A DNA stretch of 11,359 nucleotides from an uncultured Bacteroidales bacterium (GCA_902461985.1 CABQAB010000034.1:1-11359); one strand, 5' to 3'; numbered from the stretch's first letter, positions 1-6,055 are shown. The notes: generated from the sequence alone by a model not told the origin. Translations and numbers: made by a program.

Positions 1-230
1 TAGTGCTCACCCTCTTTTGCGGTTCCTGCCGTTACGGTGTATGTCACCACACATTCGTCAGCCCCGTAAAGTTGTACTGGAATTTTGAGGACACCCTTGT
101 CTTCTGCTATGTTTGCCCTGTTAATCGTGAATGACACGATGTTGGCATCTTTGTATTCGGCTTTGTGGCATGCCGCCAGCGAAAGGGCGGCGGCAGACGC
201 CGCAAATATCTTTTTCAATATCTTGTTCAT
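1..230 (-). CDS. Lipoprotein with Calx-beta-like domain (N-terminal part; runs off left edge)
   Basis: Translating the minus strand from the ATG at 230 gives 76 codons with no stop before the window ends, so only the N-terminus is present. Residues 1-20 form a lipoprotein signal peptide (basic MNKILKK, then an Ala-rich hydrophobic core) ending in the lipobox LAAC with Cys21 as the lipidation site. The rest reads as an all-beta domain: VSFTINRANIAEDKGVLKIP, a strand with VTYTV, then GTAKEGEHY. This resembles the start of Calx-beta or bacterial Ig-like adhesin domains. It starts 12 nt after the SusD stop and should be the third gene of the left SusC/SusD operon, in the place a SusE/F-type surface-binding lipoprotein would occupy. 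The role as an accessory surface-binding protein is inferred from position. The substrate is unknown. Confidence 0.8.
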   Translation of the reverse strand, partial: MNKILKKIFAASAAALSLAACHKAEYKDANIVSFTINRANIAEDKGVLKIPVQLYGADECVVTYTVTAGTAKEGEH

Positions 231-242
231 GATTCTGTCGTT

Positions 243-1787
243 TTAGTCTGCAAGTATTTTTGCGTAACCAGGATTCTGTTCAAGGTTGTTGTTGACCCTC
301 ATCTCGTATGAAGGAATCGGCCAGCAAAGGTGATAATCTCCGGCTTCGAGAGAGCGTCCGACATAACCCGCTGTCTCATTGAGAACATGACTATCCAATG
401 CACCGGCCTGGCCTTCACGGCCTGCGTGTCCTACGCCCCAGCGTTTGAGACATTCAAGTCTGAGTCCGTCGCCTACAGTCTCCCTGAACCATTCTTTCTG
501 GATTGCCTCCATGGTAATCGCGGCCGTTGGAGTAGCCTTTCTGCTGCTCTGCAGTGTCGTAAGTTTGGACATGGCCTTGATCTTCTGATTGTTCATAAAG
601 GCTGCTTCTGCTGCGACAAGGTACATTTCCGGGAGTGCGAAAGGTTTCGGGGCTATGTGCCCGTCAATTATTCCGCTTGCATTGAGCGCGGTGTTGCCCT
701 TGTACTTGGTGAATACGAAGAACTTGCCCTGATAATATGAACCGCTGCTCTTGAACGGAATCTTTGAAGTGTCGTCGAACCAGTTGCGCCTGCGCCAGTC
801 TCCGCTCTCGTAAGAATCAATGAGTGTCTTGGATGGAAGATAGCCCGAAGCGAAAGAATCTTTTGTAGGCGAATTGGCATCTGTACCGTAGTTTATATAT
901 TCATCGTAACTACCGGCAAGTTCGGTAAGGGAAACGGGGAGCATCATGATAGCCTCTTTGCCTGCATCCTCGAACCATTCAGCCTGGAACTCGGCCTCAG
1001 TTTCGCAAAGGGCATAGGCAGAGTTGGTGATTACTGTGTCTGCGTATTCGTATGCTTTTCCATAGTTGCGTGTGTCAAGATTCCAGTTGGCATACATACA
1101 GCGCAGCACATCTACATTGAAGTATTCCGATGCTGCTTTGCCGGCTTCACCCTTGAGAATCACATAGGCATCGTCAAGGTCTTTCTTAATCTGGTTATAT
1201 ACAGCCTCGACAGTAGCCCTTGCCGGCTTTTCGTTCTGGTCGTACACAGTTACGAGAGGCACGCAGAGGTCAGTCGATGCAGTTGCCGGGTCGTATGCTT
1301 TTCCATAACGGCGTGCAAGTTGGAGATATGCCCATGCGCGTGCTGATTTTGCATCAGCCATGAGGTAGTTGAGGTCATCGCCATAGATTTCACGATCGAG
1401 AGTTGACTTCGGAACCTGGTCTATCACAATGTTGAAATTCTTTATGGCCGTGTACATATTCTGCCAGAATCCTGTAATGTAGTCATCTGAAGAAGTGAAT
1501 GAGCCGTCAAGACGATGCAATGCGCCGTAACGGTTTCCGAATTCGGTGGTGGCGTTGAAAGCATCGAACATTATGTCGTCAGACATTTTGTATGTCCCGG
1601 CCTGCATGGTCCTGAAGTTGGAATATATCCCCAAGTCATAACTTTCAATATCTTCCGGAGTCTGGATCATCGGAATATTTTCATCATATACCAGCGATGT
1701 GTCCGGATACAGGTCCAGATTGCATGCGACCACCATTCCGAGGGCAAGAGAAACGGATAATATCTTTAATATATTGTTGTTCATCAT
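243..1787 (-). CDS. SusD/RagB-family outer-membrane nutrient-binding lipoprotein
   Basis: This 514-residue protein is the cell-surface lid and ligand-capture partner of the SusC channel encoded just upstream. Residues 1-21 are a signal peptide ending in the lipobox VVAC, so Cys22 is lipidated. CNLDLYPDTS follows, matching the usual start of mature SusD proteins. The helix around 141-162 (YLMADAKSARAWAYLQLARR) is the family's TPR-like segment, normally A-x-A-R-hydrophobic-LRA-x-x-Y. The C-terminal block has the family's GLRLECLKRWG (441-451), PIPSYEMRVN (490-499) and QNPGY (504-508). Length is normal for SusD (about 500-550). The gene starts 17 nt after the SusC stop. A second in-frame ATG at 1784 is an equally possible start. 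The ligand (glycan or peptide) cannot be told from sequence. Confidence 0.95.
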   Translation of the reverse strand: MMNNNILKILSVSLALGMVVACNLDLYPDTSLVYDENIPMIQTPEDIESYDLGIYSNFRTMQAGTYKMSDDIMFDAFNATTEFGNRYGALHRLDGSFTSSDDYITGFWQNMYTAIKNFNIVIDQVPKSTLDREIYGDDLNYLMADAKSARAWAYLQLARRYGKAYDPATASTDLCVPLVTVYDQNEKPARATVEAVYNQIKKDLDDAYVILKGEAGKAASEYFNVDVLRCMYANWNLDTRNYGKAYEYADTVITNSAYALCETEAEFQAEWFEDAGKEAIMMLPVSLTELAGSYDEYINYGTDANSPTKDSFASGYLPSKTLIDSYESGDWRRRNWFDDTSKIPFKSSGSYYQGKFFVFTKYKGNTALNASGIIDGHIAPKPFALPEMYLVAAEAAFMNNQKIKAMSKLTTLQSSRKATPTAAITMEAIQKEWFRETVGDGLRLECLKRWGVGHAGREGQAGALDSHVLNETAGYVGRSLEAGDYHLCWPIPSYEMRVNNNLEQNPGYAKILAD

Positions 1788-1804
1788 AATCTGTCTTAAA
1801 ATGT

Positions 1805-4804
1805 TTAGAACTTGATTTCAATGCCACCGAGTACCTGAAGGGTGTTTCCAGGGATGCCGTATGTGAGGTTTCCGTCAATTTCAGGGTCTATACCCGTATA
1901 GTTGGTAAGAGTCCAGAGGTTACGTCCGGTGATTGAGAACATTACTCCTTTCACTACTTTCTGTGTTCCGAGAGCCTTCTGTGAAAGGGAATATCCAACA
2001 GTAAGGTTCTTGAGCCTTAGGAAGGATGCGTTCTCCAGCAGATGAGTGTCAAATTCCATATTGTAGCCCTTTGACCAGTCTGGGTATTCTGCATCGGTAT
2101 TGTATGGTGTCCAGAAGTCAGAAACGGACTTAATCTGGTTGTCACCTACGTTTCTGTTAGGATTGGCATAGAAATATGCGTCATTATTGATGAGATACTT
2201 TCCTGCGAAGTAAGAAAAGTCCACATTGAACGAAAGTCCTCTCCAGTGGCCACGAAGTCCGAAACCTCCGCTGACAGGCTCGTGTCTTCTGATTCCGGTA
2301 TTCTGGGTAAGAGCTTCCTCATTATACTCTTTGGTAATCCGTTGAGGATCCATAGTGCAGACATTCTTATCCTCTCCCGGGAGATACCAGGTAGGTGCTC
2401 CGTCTTCAGGATCTACTCCGGCAAAAATCGGGAAATAGTACATTACCGGGCTGCCGACCACATATCCCAAACCGGTGTTGGCGACTTCCCAGCTTGTTCT
2501 GCCGTCGAATAGTTCAGTCACCTTTTCAGCATTGTAATTGAATGTGGTGTTGAAATTCAGTCCGTAGTCCCTGCCTTTGAGTATGTCTACTCCCAAAGTG
2601 ATGTCTATACCGGTATTACACATTGCTCCAACATTGGCAGTAACGCTGCTGAAACCTGTCGTATATGGCTGAGGCACTGACATGAGCATATCGCTTGTCA
2701 CTCTGTTGTAAACCGAAATTTCCGCATCAAGCCTGTCCCAGAAACGGGCGTCAATTGTTGTCGTGAAAAGTCTCTGTTTCTCCCATGTGAGACTTTCGTT
2801 TGAAGGGCTTGACAAATACAGGTAAGGTGAACCATTATATGTTGAGGTGCTGGATGATATGGTTCCCAGATGTTCATAATTAGGTATATTTGCGTTACCC
2901 TGCGTTCCGTAGCTCAGCTTGAGCGAAAGTCTGTCAACAGGCCTGATGTCCTTGAGCCAGCTTTCATTCTTGAGATTCCACATGGCCCCGACCGCCCAGA
3001 ACGGTGCCCATCTGTTGTTCTTTCCGAAACGGGATGAAGCATCGTAACGGACTGTTGCATCTATGAAATACCTTTCGGCATAACTGTAGTCAGCATGTCC
3101 GAAGAATGAGAGGAAAGCATATTCAGTTTTATTCTGGCTCATGGTTCTGGTGCTGGCAAGACCATTCTGAACATTCATAAGACGGTCGTCAGTCTGTCCC
3201 ATAGAACTGCTTGAGTTGTATTTGTACAGATATTTTATGCCTTCCTGCCCGAGAAGCACTGAGAAATCGTGTCCATTCTTGAAAGAATGGCTGTATTCGA
3301 GAGTATTGGTGATGGTGTTCCGTGTAGTATAATAATCTCCTAAAAGTCTCTGGCTATTGTCTGTGAATGATGCTGAAGGAAGGATTCTTGCGTCACGCTG
3401 GTCAATATAAGAATCAGTGCCGACACGTGATGCCAGGATAAGGCCTTTATAGAGTTCTATTTCAAGGAACGCAGATCCGTTGATTCCGTATCTGTTATAG
3501 TTATCAAAGAACTTTTCGGAACGGTAGTGCTGGTTCGTCAGTCCGTTTGGATAGGACTCGGGATATTCCTTGCCTGTGTTAGGGTCGATTGCAGGGAAGA
3601 GCGGGTTGATCAAATAGGACAATCCGCCTTCGGTATATGCTCCGTCGAGTCCTCCGGAATTGTTCCAGTTACCATTCTGGCGGTCTTCAGTAAGGTATCC
3701 AGTGAAATTCACTCCCGCCTTGAGCCAGTCGGTAGGACGGGCCTGGATGTTTGAACGGAGAGTATAACGGTCATAATAGTTTCCGATCGTGTTTCCGTCC
3801 TGATGGAACTGGGAAGCACTGAACATATATGCCACCTTGTTGCTTCCGCCTTCGATGGTCACGTCATTCTGGCACTGTAGACCGTGAAGATTCTGGAAAT
3901 AATGATGCCATTTCGTGTCTGCAGTGTATCCTTTGGAATAATAAGTGTCTTCTATAGCCTGAGGAGTCATGATGCCGGCACGAATCCAGAACGAAGTCAG
4001 TTCGCTGCTGTTCATCATGTTCTCGTAGAACTGGAGGTTCGAGTGAGTGCTGACGCCCCACTGGGTATGCACTGTCACCGTGGCCTTTTCATTGAAGTGT
4101 CCTCCTTTAGTGGTGACGTACACGATACCGTTGGCTCCGAGGGAGCCATAGATTGATGTTGAAGACGCATCCTTAAGCACGGATATGGACAGAATGTCAT
4201 TAGGGTTGAGGTTCATGACCATTGTGCTGTTTGACTGTATGCCGTCGATAATAAACAACGGCTCGCTGCTGCTTGACAATGAACCCACACCGTGAATTTT
4301 CATGCTTATTGAGTTATCTCCCGCAACGCCACCCGTAGAGAGTACCTGCATACCTGCAACCTGTCCCTGGAGACGGTCGAGAGGCGACTGGGAAGCGGAG
4401 TTCTTCACTATGTCGGCTTTTACGGTAGTGACTGCACCGACTTTGTTTCCAATGCGCTTTGACGAGCCATACCCGATTTTCACGGCTGCATCCAGAAACT
4501 CGGCGTCCGAGTCGAGTCTTACGTTGATTGTTTTCTTGCCGTTCACGCTTACTTCTGTCGTTTCGTAGCCGATGGACGAAAATGACAGAACTGCATTTGA
4601 GGCTACATTGATTGAATAGTGTCCGTCAATGTCGGTAGCCACTCCATATGCCGTAGCTGCGCCTTTCACGATGACACTGGCTGCCGGCACCGGCTCTCCG
4701 GTGGCGGAATCCGTGACTGTACCCGTTACAGTCAGGGTTTGCGCGTAGGCTGACAAGCCTAAAGCCGCAAACATGGTGGTGAGAAGAAGTTTGATTTTCC
4801 TCAT
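1805..4804 (-). CDS. SusC/RagA-family TonB-dependent outer-membrane transporter (left operon)
   Basis: This 999-residue protein forms the 22-stranded outer-membrane barrel that imports the ligand captured by its SusD, powered by TonB-ExbBD. Residues 1-21 are a Sec signal peptide (MRKIKLLLTT, cleavage after AYA). Residues 23-105 are a carboxypeptidase-regulatory-like beta-sandwich (VTGTVTDSATGEPVPAASV, FSSIGYETTEV). Residues 116-235 are the plug, with LFIIDGIQ and the SusC signature SIYGSLGANGIVYVTTKGG. The remainder is barrel, ending in GGIEIKF with the terminal Phe expected of outer-membrane barrels. The TonB-box region (DAAVKIGYG, 105-113) departs from the common EVVVTG form. There is no N-terminal STN domain, so signalling to an anti-sigma factor is not expected. 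It is the first gene of the left operon, preceded by a leader of about 220-240 nt that starts at the putative invertible promoter. Confidence 0.96.
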   Translation of the reverse strand: MRKIKLLLTTMFAALGLSAYAQTLTVTGTVTDSATGEPVPAASVIVKGAATAYGVATDIDGHYSINVASNAVLSFSSIGYETTEVSVNGKKTINVRLDSDAEFLDAAVKIGYGSSKRIGNKVGAVTTVKADIVKNSASQSPLDRLQGQVAGMQVLSTGGVAGDNSISMKIHGVGSLSSSSEPLFIIDGIQSNSTMVMNLNPNDILSISVLKDASSTSIYGSLGANGIVYVTTKGGHFNEKATVTVHTQWGVSTHSNLQFYENMMNSSELTSFWIRAGIMTPQAIEDTYYSKGYTADTKWHHYFQNLHGLQCQNDVTIEGGSNKVAYMFSASQFHQDGNTIGNYYDRYTLRSNIQARPTDWLKAGVNFTGYLTEDRQNGNWNNSGGLDGAYTEGGLSYLINPLFPAIDPNTGKEYPESYPNGLTNQHYRSEKFFDNYNRYGINGSAFLEIELYKGLILASRVGTDSYIDQRDARILPSASFTDNSQRLLGDYYTTRNTITNTLEYSHSFKNGHDFSVLLGQEGIKYLYKYNSSSSMGQTDDRLMNVQNGLASTRTMSQNKTEYAFLSFFGHADYSYAERYFIDATVRYDASSRFGKNNRWAPFWAVGAMWNLKNESWLKDIRPVDRLSLKLSYGTQGNANIPNYEHLGTISSSTSTYNGSPYLYLSSPSNESLTWEKQRLFTTTIDARFWDRLDAEISVYNRVTSDMLMSVPQPYTTGFSSVTANVGAMCNTGIDITLGVDILKGRDYGLNFNTTFNYNAEKVTELFDGRTSWEVANTGLGYVVGSPVMYYFPIFAGVDPEDGAPTWYLPGEDKNVCTMDPQRITKEYNEEALTQNTGIRRHEPVSGGFGLRGHWRGLSFNVDFSYFAGKYLINNDAYFYANPNRNVGDNQIKSVSDFWTPYNTDAEYPDWSKGYNMEFDTHLLENASFLRLKNLTVGYSLSQKALGTQKVVKGVMFSITGRNLWTLTNYTGIDPEIDGNLTYGIPGNTLQVLGGIEIKF

Positions 4805-4858
4805 AGGTTTACCACTTTAAATTAAACTTATTATACCTTTTTGATGTTTTTCATTTTT

Positions 4859-4882
4859 GACCGCTCTGTCGCCGAGCCGGTC
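4859..4882 (-). promoter_or_regulatory. Strong hairpin in the leader of the left SusC
   Basis: The arms gaccgctc (4859-4866) and gagccggtc (4874-4882) pair over 8 bp with one bulged base, closing a 7-nt loop. It lies 54 bp upstream of the SusC start. On the minus strand it is followed by AAAAATG rather than a T run, so it does not look like an intrinsic terminator. A role in leader-RNA stability or translation is possible but not shown. Confidence 0.4.
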
Positions 4883-4912
4883 CTTCACCTTGAAAGACTG
4901 CCGTCCTGACAG

Positions 4913-4951
4913 TTTTTCCTACACTGCTTTTCCTATACTTTTTACACTACT
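4913..4951 (-). repeat. Three degenerate tandem repeats in the left leader
   Basis: On the plus strand the units are TTTTTCCTACACT (4913-4925), TTTTCCTATACT (4928-4939) and TTTTACACTACT (4940-4951), spaced about 12-15 bp. On the transcribed strand they read roughly AGTrTAGGAAAA. They lie between the putative promoter and the left SusC. Part of this array (4935-4949) is also found in the leader of the right operon. Repeated sites for a DNA- or RNA-binding regulator are one explanation; chance in a short AT-rich stretch is another. Confidence 0.4.
4935..4949 (-). promoter_or_regulatory. Leader element TAGTGT-N4-AGTAT, left copy
   Basis: On the minus strand this reads TAGTGT-AAAA-AGTAT. The right operon leader has TAGTGT-TTTT-AGTAT at 6041-6055, in the same orientation relative to its genes. 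Both copies lie outside the inverted repeats, so they stay with their own operon when the segment flips. This suggests a shared control signal, but the function is unknown. Confidence 0.35.
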
Positions 4952-4981
4952 CCCATCCACTCCGGCGGCCCTTTTCCCATT

Positions 4982-4993
4982 CAGTCCAGACTG
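4982..4993. promoter_or_regulatory. Perfect 12-bp palindrome CAGTC-CA-GACTG
   Basis: Two 5-bp arms flank a 2-bp centre, 28 bp outside the left inverted repeat and inside the left leader. The shape suits a small dimeric regulator or a short hairpin. A related half (AGACTGCCGT) recurs at 4895-4904. No protein can be assigned to it. Confidence 0.25.
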
Positions 4994-5021
4994 TCGTTTC
5001 AAGCACTGGAATTGTGTAGTT

Positions 5022-5043
5022 TTTAACGGGCGTTTTCGAGTGC
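5022..5043 (+). repeat. Left inverted repeat of the invertible segment (recombination site IR-L)
   Basis: This 22-bp site matches the reverse complement of 6005-6026 at 20 of 22 positions. Mismatches are at 5024 and 5039, and 14 bp (5025-5038) match perfectly. Within it is the palindrome AACG-GG-CGTT (5025-5034). A two-base non-palindromic centre flanked by symmetric arms is the form of serine-recombinase crossover sites, which are cut with a 2-nt stagger. The site lies between the left SusC leader and the invertase gene. Confidence 0.8.
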
Positions 5044-5052
5044 ATGGAATTG

Positions 5053-5084
5053 CAAAAATGAACATTTAATTTTAGAATTGCAAA
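5053..5084 (-). promoter_or_regulatory. Outward-facing Bacteroides-type promoter (TTTG-N20-CATTTTTG)
   Basis: On the minus strand the -33 box TTTG (5084-5081) is separated by 20 nt from CATTTTTG (5060-5053). The latter matches the Bacteroides -7 consensus TAnnTTTG at all defined positions but the first. Transcription would start near 5046, only a few bases inside the left inverted repeat, and run through it into the left SusC with a leader of about 240 nt. If the segment flips, the promoter would face the lipoprotein at 6090 with a leader of about 90 nt. Both boxes are followed by CAATTC, giving two copies of TTTGCAATTC 28 bp apart. Confidence 0.6.
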
Positions 5085-5196
5085 TCTTGTAAGTGCTGCA
5101 ATTCAATGAGTTAAAAATGTCATTTCCCAATATTTATAAAAATTGGTTATAATTTGTAAGTTAATGTAGCGTCATTCTTTCAATCTTAAATCAAAT

Positions 5197-5230
5197 GAAA
5201 GGTATTTGCCATTGGACAAATTTGTTCAAA
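5197..5230 (-). promoter_or_regulatory. Weaker candidate promoter inside the segment
   Basis: On the minus strand TTTG (5230-5227) lies 22 nt before TACCTTTC (5204-5197), which matches TAnnTTTG except at the last base. The spacing is slightly long. It points the same way as the promoter at 5053-5084 and lies just after the invertase terminator hairpin, so it could be a second, weaker outward promoter. Confidence 0.25.
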
Positions 5231-5244
5231 AAGTTGAAAATATT

Positions 5245-5265
5245 TTTCTCGAACGGTTTGAGAAA
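5245..5265 (-). terminator. Hairpin terminator downstream of the invertase (possibly bidirectional)
   Basis: The arms 5245-5254 and 5256-5265 (tttctcgaac / gtttgagaaa) are complementary apart from one position and form a tight stem. It begins 5 nt beyond the invertase stop codon. On the minus strand it is followed by the AT-rich AATATTTTC. On the plus strand it is followed by CTTTTTAATTG, so it may stop transcription from both sides. It would insulate the left SusC promoter from invertase read-through. Confidence 0.5.
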
Positions 5266-5269
5266 CTTT

Positions 5270-5884
5270 TTAATTGAGTTTTTCGAGTATATAATGGCAT
5301 TTTCTGCACTTTGCAAGGGTATTTCGATGCACACCGAACGATGCGGCAATAACAGTAATTGGGACTCCAGAAGCATGTATTTCCTCGATTCTTTCCCCGT
5401 TTTCGCATATTGTCCGGACTTTCTCGCTGCATCCTGAAGGCCTGCCAAGTTTGATCCCGACGGTTTTTCTGGCTGCCAGAGCCTCTTTCGTCCTCTGGGA
5501 AATAAGATTTCTTTCTATTTCGGCAGCCAGTGCGAAGGCAAACGCGATGATGCGGGAATTGATGCTGTCACTCAGATCGAAGTTGTCCTTGATTGTGTGG
5601 ATGCGGATGCCGTGCTGGGAGCAGTAGTTGAGTATGGACATTATCATCAGCATATTTCTGCCGAGCCGGGATATTTCGGTGGAGATTATCAAGTCGCCGG
5701 GCTTCATTTTCCGTATGAGCCTGCCAAGGCGGCGTTTTTCCCAGGGTACGGTGCCTGATACGGATTCTTCCACCCATTTGTTGATTTCCAATCCTTTGGA
5801 TTTACTGTAGTTTTTGATTTCGAACCGCTGACTCGCGGAGGTCTGCATCTCGGTGCTGACCCTGATGTAAGCATAAGTACACAT
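5270..5884 (-). CDS. Serine site-specific recombinase, DNA invertase (Hin/Mpi type)
   Basis: This 204-residue protein has the size and two-domain layout of small serine invertases. The catalytic domain opens with YAYIRVST, placing the nucleophile at Ser10 with Arg8 beside it. It continues with GDLIISTEISRLGRN (63-77), whose Arg73 and Arg76 correspond to the conserved active-site arginines of the resolvase/invertase family. The long dimer-interface helix contains AEIERNLISQRT (121-132). The linker GIKLGRPSG (143-151) leads to a C-terminal helix-turn-helix domain (about 155-195) with ITVIAASFGVHRNTLAKCRK. These proteins cut both strands at a 2-bp centre via a covalent serine linkage and invert DNA between inverted sites. 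The gene lies inside such a pair of sites, so its likely target is its own flanks. All key residues are present, so it should be active. A transposon resolvase is less likely, because no transposase is nearby. Confidence 0.93.
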   Translation of the reverse strand: MCTYAYIRVSTEMQTSASQRFEIKNYSKSKGLEINKWVEESVSGTVPWEKRRLGRLIRKMKPGDLIISTEISRLGRNMLMIMSILNYCSQHGIRIHTIKDNFDLSDSINSRIIAFAFALAAEIERNLISQRTKEALAARKTVGIKLGRPSGCSEKVRTICENGERIEEIHASGVPITVIAASFGVHRNTLAKCRKCHYILEKLN

Positions 5885-5902
5885 AAGTAATTGATTTTTA
5901 TC

Positions 5903-5933
5903 TCAATATAATGTGCACCTCGAAAACGGCAAA
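5903..5933 (-). promoter_or_regulatory. Candidate promoter of the invertase gene
   Basis: On the minus strand TTTG (5933-5930) is followed after 19 nt by TATATTGA (5910-5903). This matches TAnnTTTG at four of six defined positions with correct spacing. The start point would be close to the invertase ATG at 5884. The third copy of the recombination-site arm (5915-5928) lies within the spacer, so invertase bound there could repress its own gene. Confidence 0.4.
5915..5928 (+). repeat. Third copy of the recombination-site arm (half site)
   Basis: The bases GCACCTCGAAAACG match the arm GCACC-CGAAAACG of the right site and, on the other strand, GCACT-CGAAAACG of the left site, apart from one inserted or changed base. 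The other half of the palindrome is missing (GGCAAAA follows), so it should bind but not recombine. It overlaps the putative invertase promoter. Confidence 0.45.
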
Positions 5934-6004
5934 ATCAGGAGACGCCTCCGCGATGCTACAGGGCCGCCGTTTCGTTCAGGAGAAATCCAAGTAAAACAAC
6001 CGCC

Positions 6005-6026
6005 GCACCCGAAAACGCCCGTTTAA
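6005..6026 (-). repeat. Right inverted repeat of the invertible segment (recombination site IR-R)
   Basis: This is the inverted partner of 5022-5043 (20 of 22 bp identical; 14 bp perfect at 6010-6023). It contains AACG-CC-CGTT (6014-6023), the same palindrome read from the other strand. It lies 63 bp upstream of the right operon's first start codon. No outward TTTG/TAnnTTTG promoter is visible just inside it, unlike at the left repeat. Confidence 0.8.
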
Positions 6027-6040
6027 TAGTGCAGCGGAGG

Positions 6041-6055
6041 TAGTGTTTTTAGTAT
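6041..6055 (+). promoter_or_regulatory. Leader element TAGTGT-N4-AGTAT, right copy
   Basis: TAGTGT-TTTT-AGTAT lies 15 bp outside the right inverted repeat and 34 bp before the lipoprotein ATG. It is preceded by GGAGG. The same element, with AAAA in the middle, occurs in the left leader at 4935-4949. The conservation across two otherwise different leaders is the only evidence of function. Confidence 0.35.

Larger units (their letters stand above)
5022..6026. other. Putative invertible DNA segment carrying its own invertase and an outward promoter
   Basis: Inverted repeats at 5022-5043 and 6005-6026 enclose about 960 bp containing the serine invertase gene and an outward-facing promoter next to the left repeat. 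Exchange at the central dinucleotides (5029-5030 and 6018-6019) would flip roughly 989 bp and map each position x to 11048 minus x. The segment lies exactly between two divergent SusC/SusD operons. The layout parallels the Salmonella hin-containing H segment and the Mpi-controlled invertible promoters of Bacteroides fragilis. Inversion is inferred from architecture; only one orientation is present in this sequence. Confidence 0.75.

Noticed and set aside
330..880. Open frames opposite or across the SusD, SusC and lipoprotein genes (for example 330-740 plus, 668-880 minus, 3884-4156 plus, 10529-11017 minus)
   Set aside because: They overlap well-supported genes completely, have no recognisable domains, and their composition is explained by the codon use of the real gene on the other frame.
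4823..4830. TAAGTTTA on the minus strand as a -7 box close to the left SusC start
   Set aside because: It fits TAnnTTTG at five of six positions but has no TTTG at the -33 distance. If real, it would give orientation-independent expression, so it is worth keeping in mind.
4897..4917. Plus-strand stem ACTGCC/GACAGT followed by TTTTT as an intrinsic terminator
   Set aside because: The stem is short with a mismatch, and no plus-strand gene ends nearby. It might only limit antisense transcription.
4942..4980. Mini-ORF of 12 codons in the left leader (MGKGPPEWMGVV), and another of 7 codons at 4831-4854
   Set aside because: Too short to judge. No stacked rare codons or attenuator pairing are apparent, and such frames occur by chance.
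5195..5448. Small overlapping frames at the end of the invertase (5195-5437 plus; 5191-5448 and 5226-5432 minus)
   Set aside because: They overlap the C-terminal helix-turn-helix coding part of the invertase and the terminator hairpin, and show no signal peptide, domain or start context.
5270..5884. Reading the recombinase as the resolvase of a transposon or insertion sequence
   Set aside because: There is no transposase, no terminal repeats beyond the 22-bp pair and no target duplication. The short inverted sites with a palindromic core fit an inversion system better.
5915..5936. The third site arm as a functional third crossover point
   Set aside because: Only one half of the palindrome is present and the central dinucleotide context is lost, so recombination there is unlikely. 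A binding role is kept as a hypothesis.
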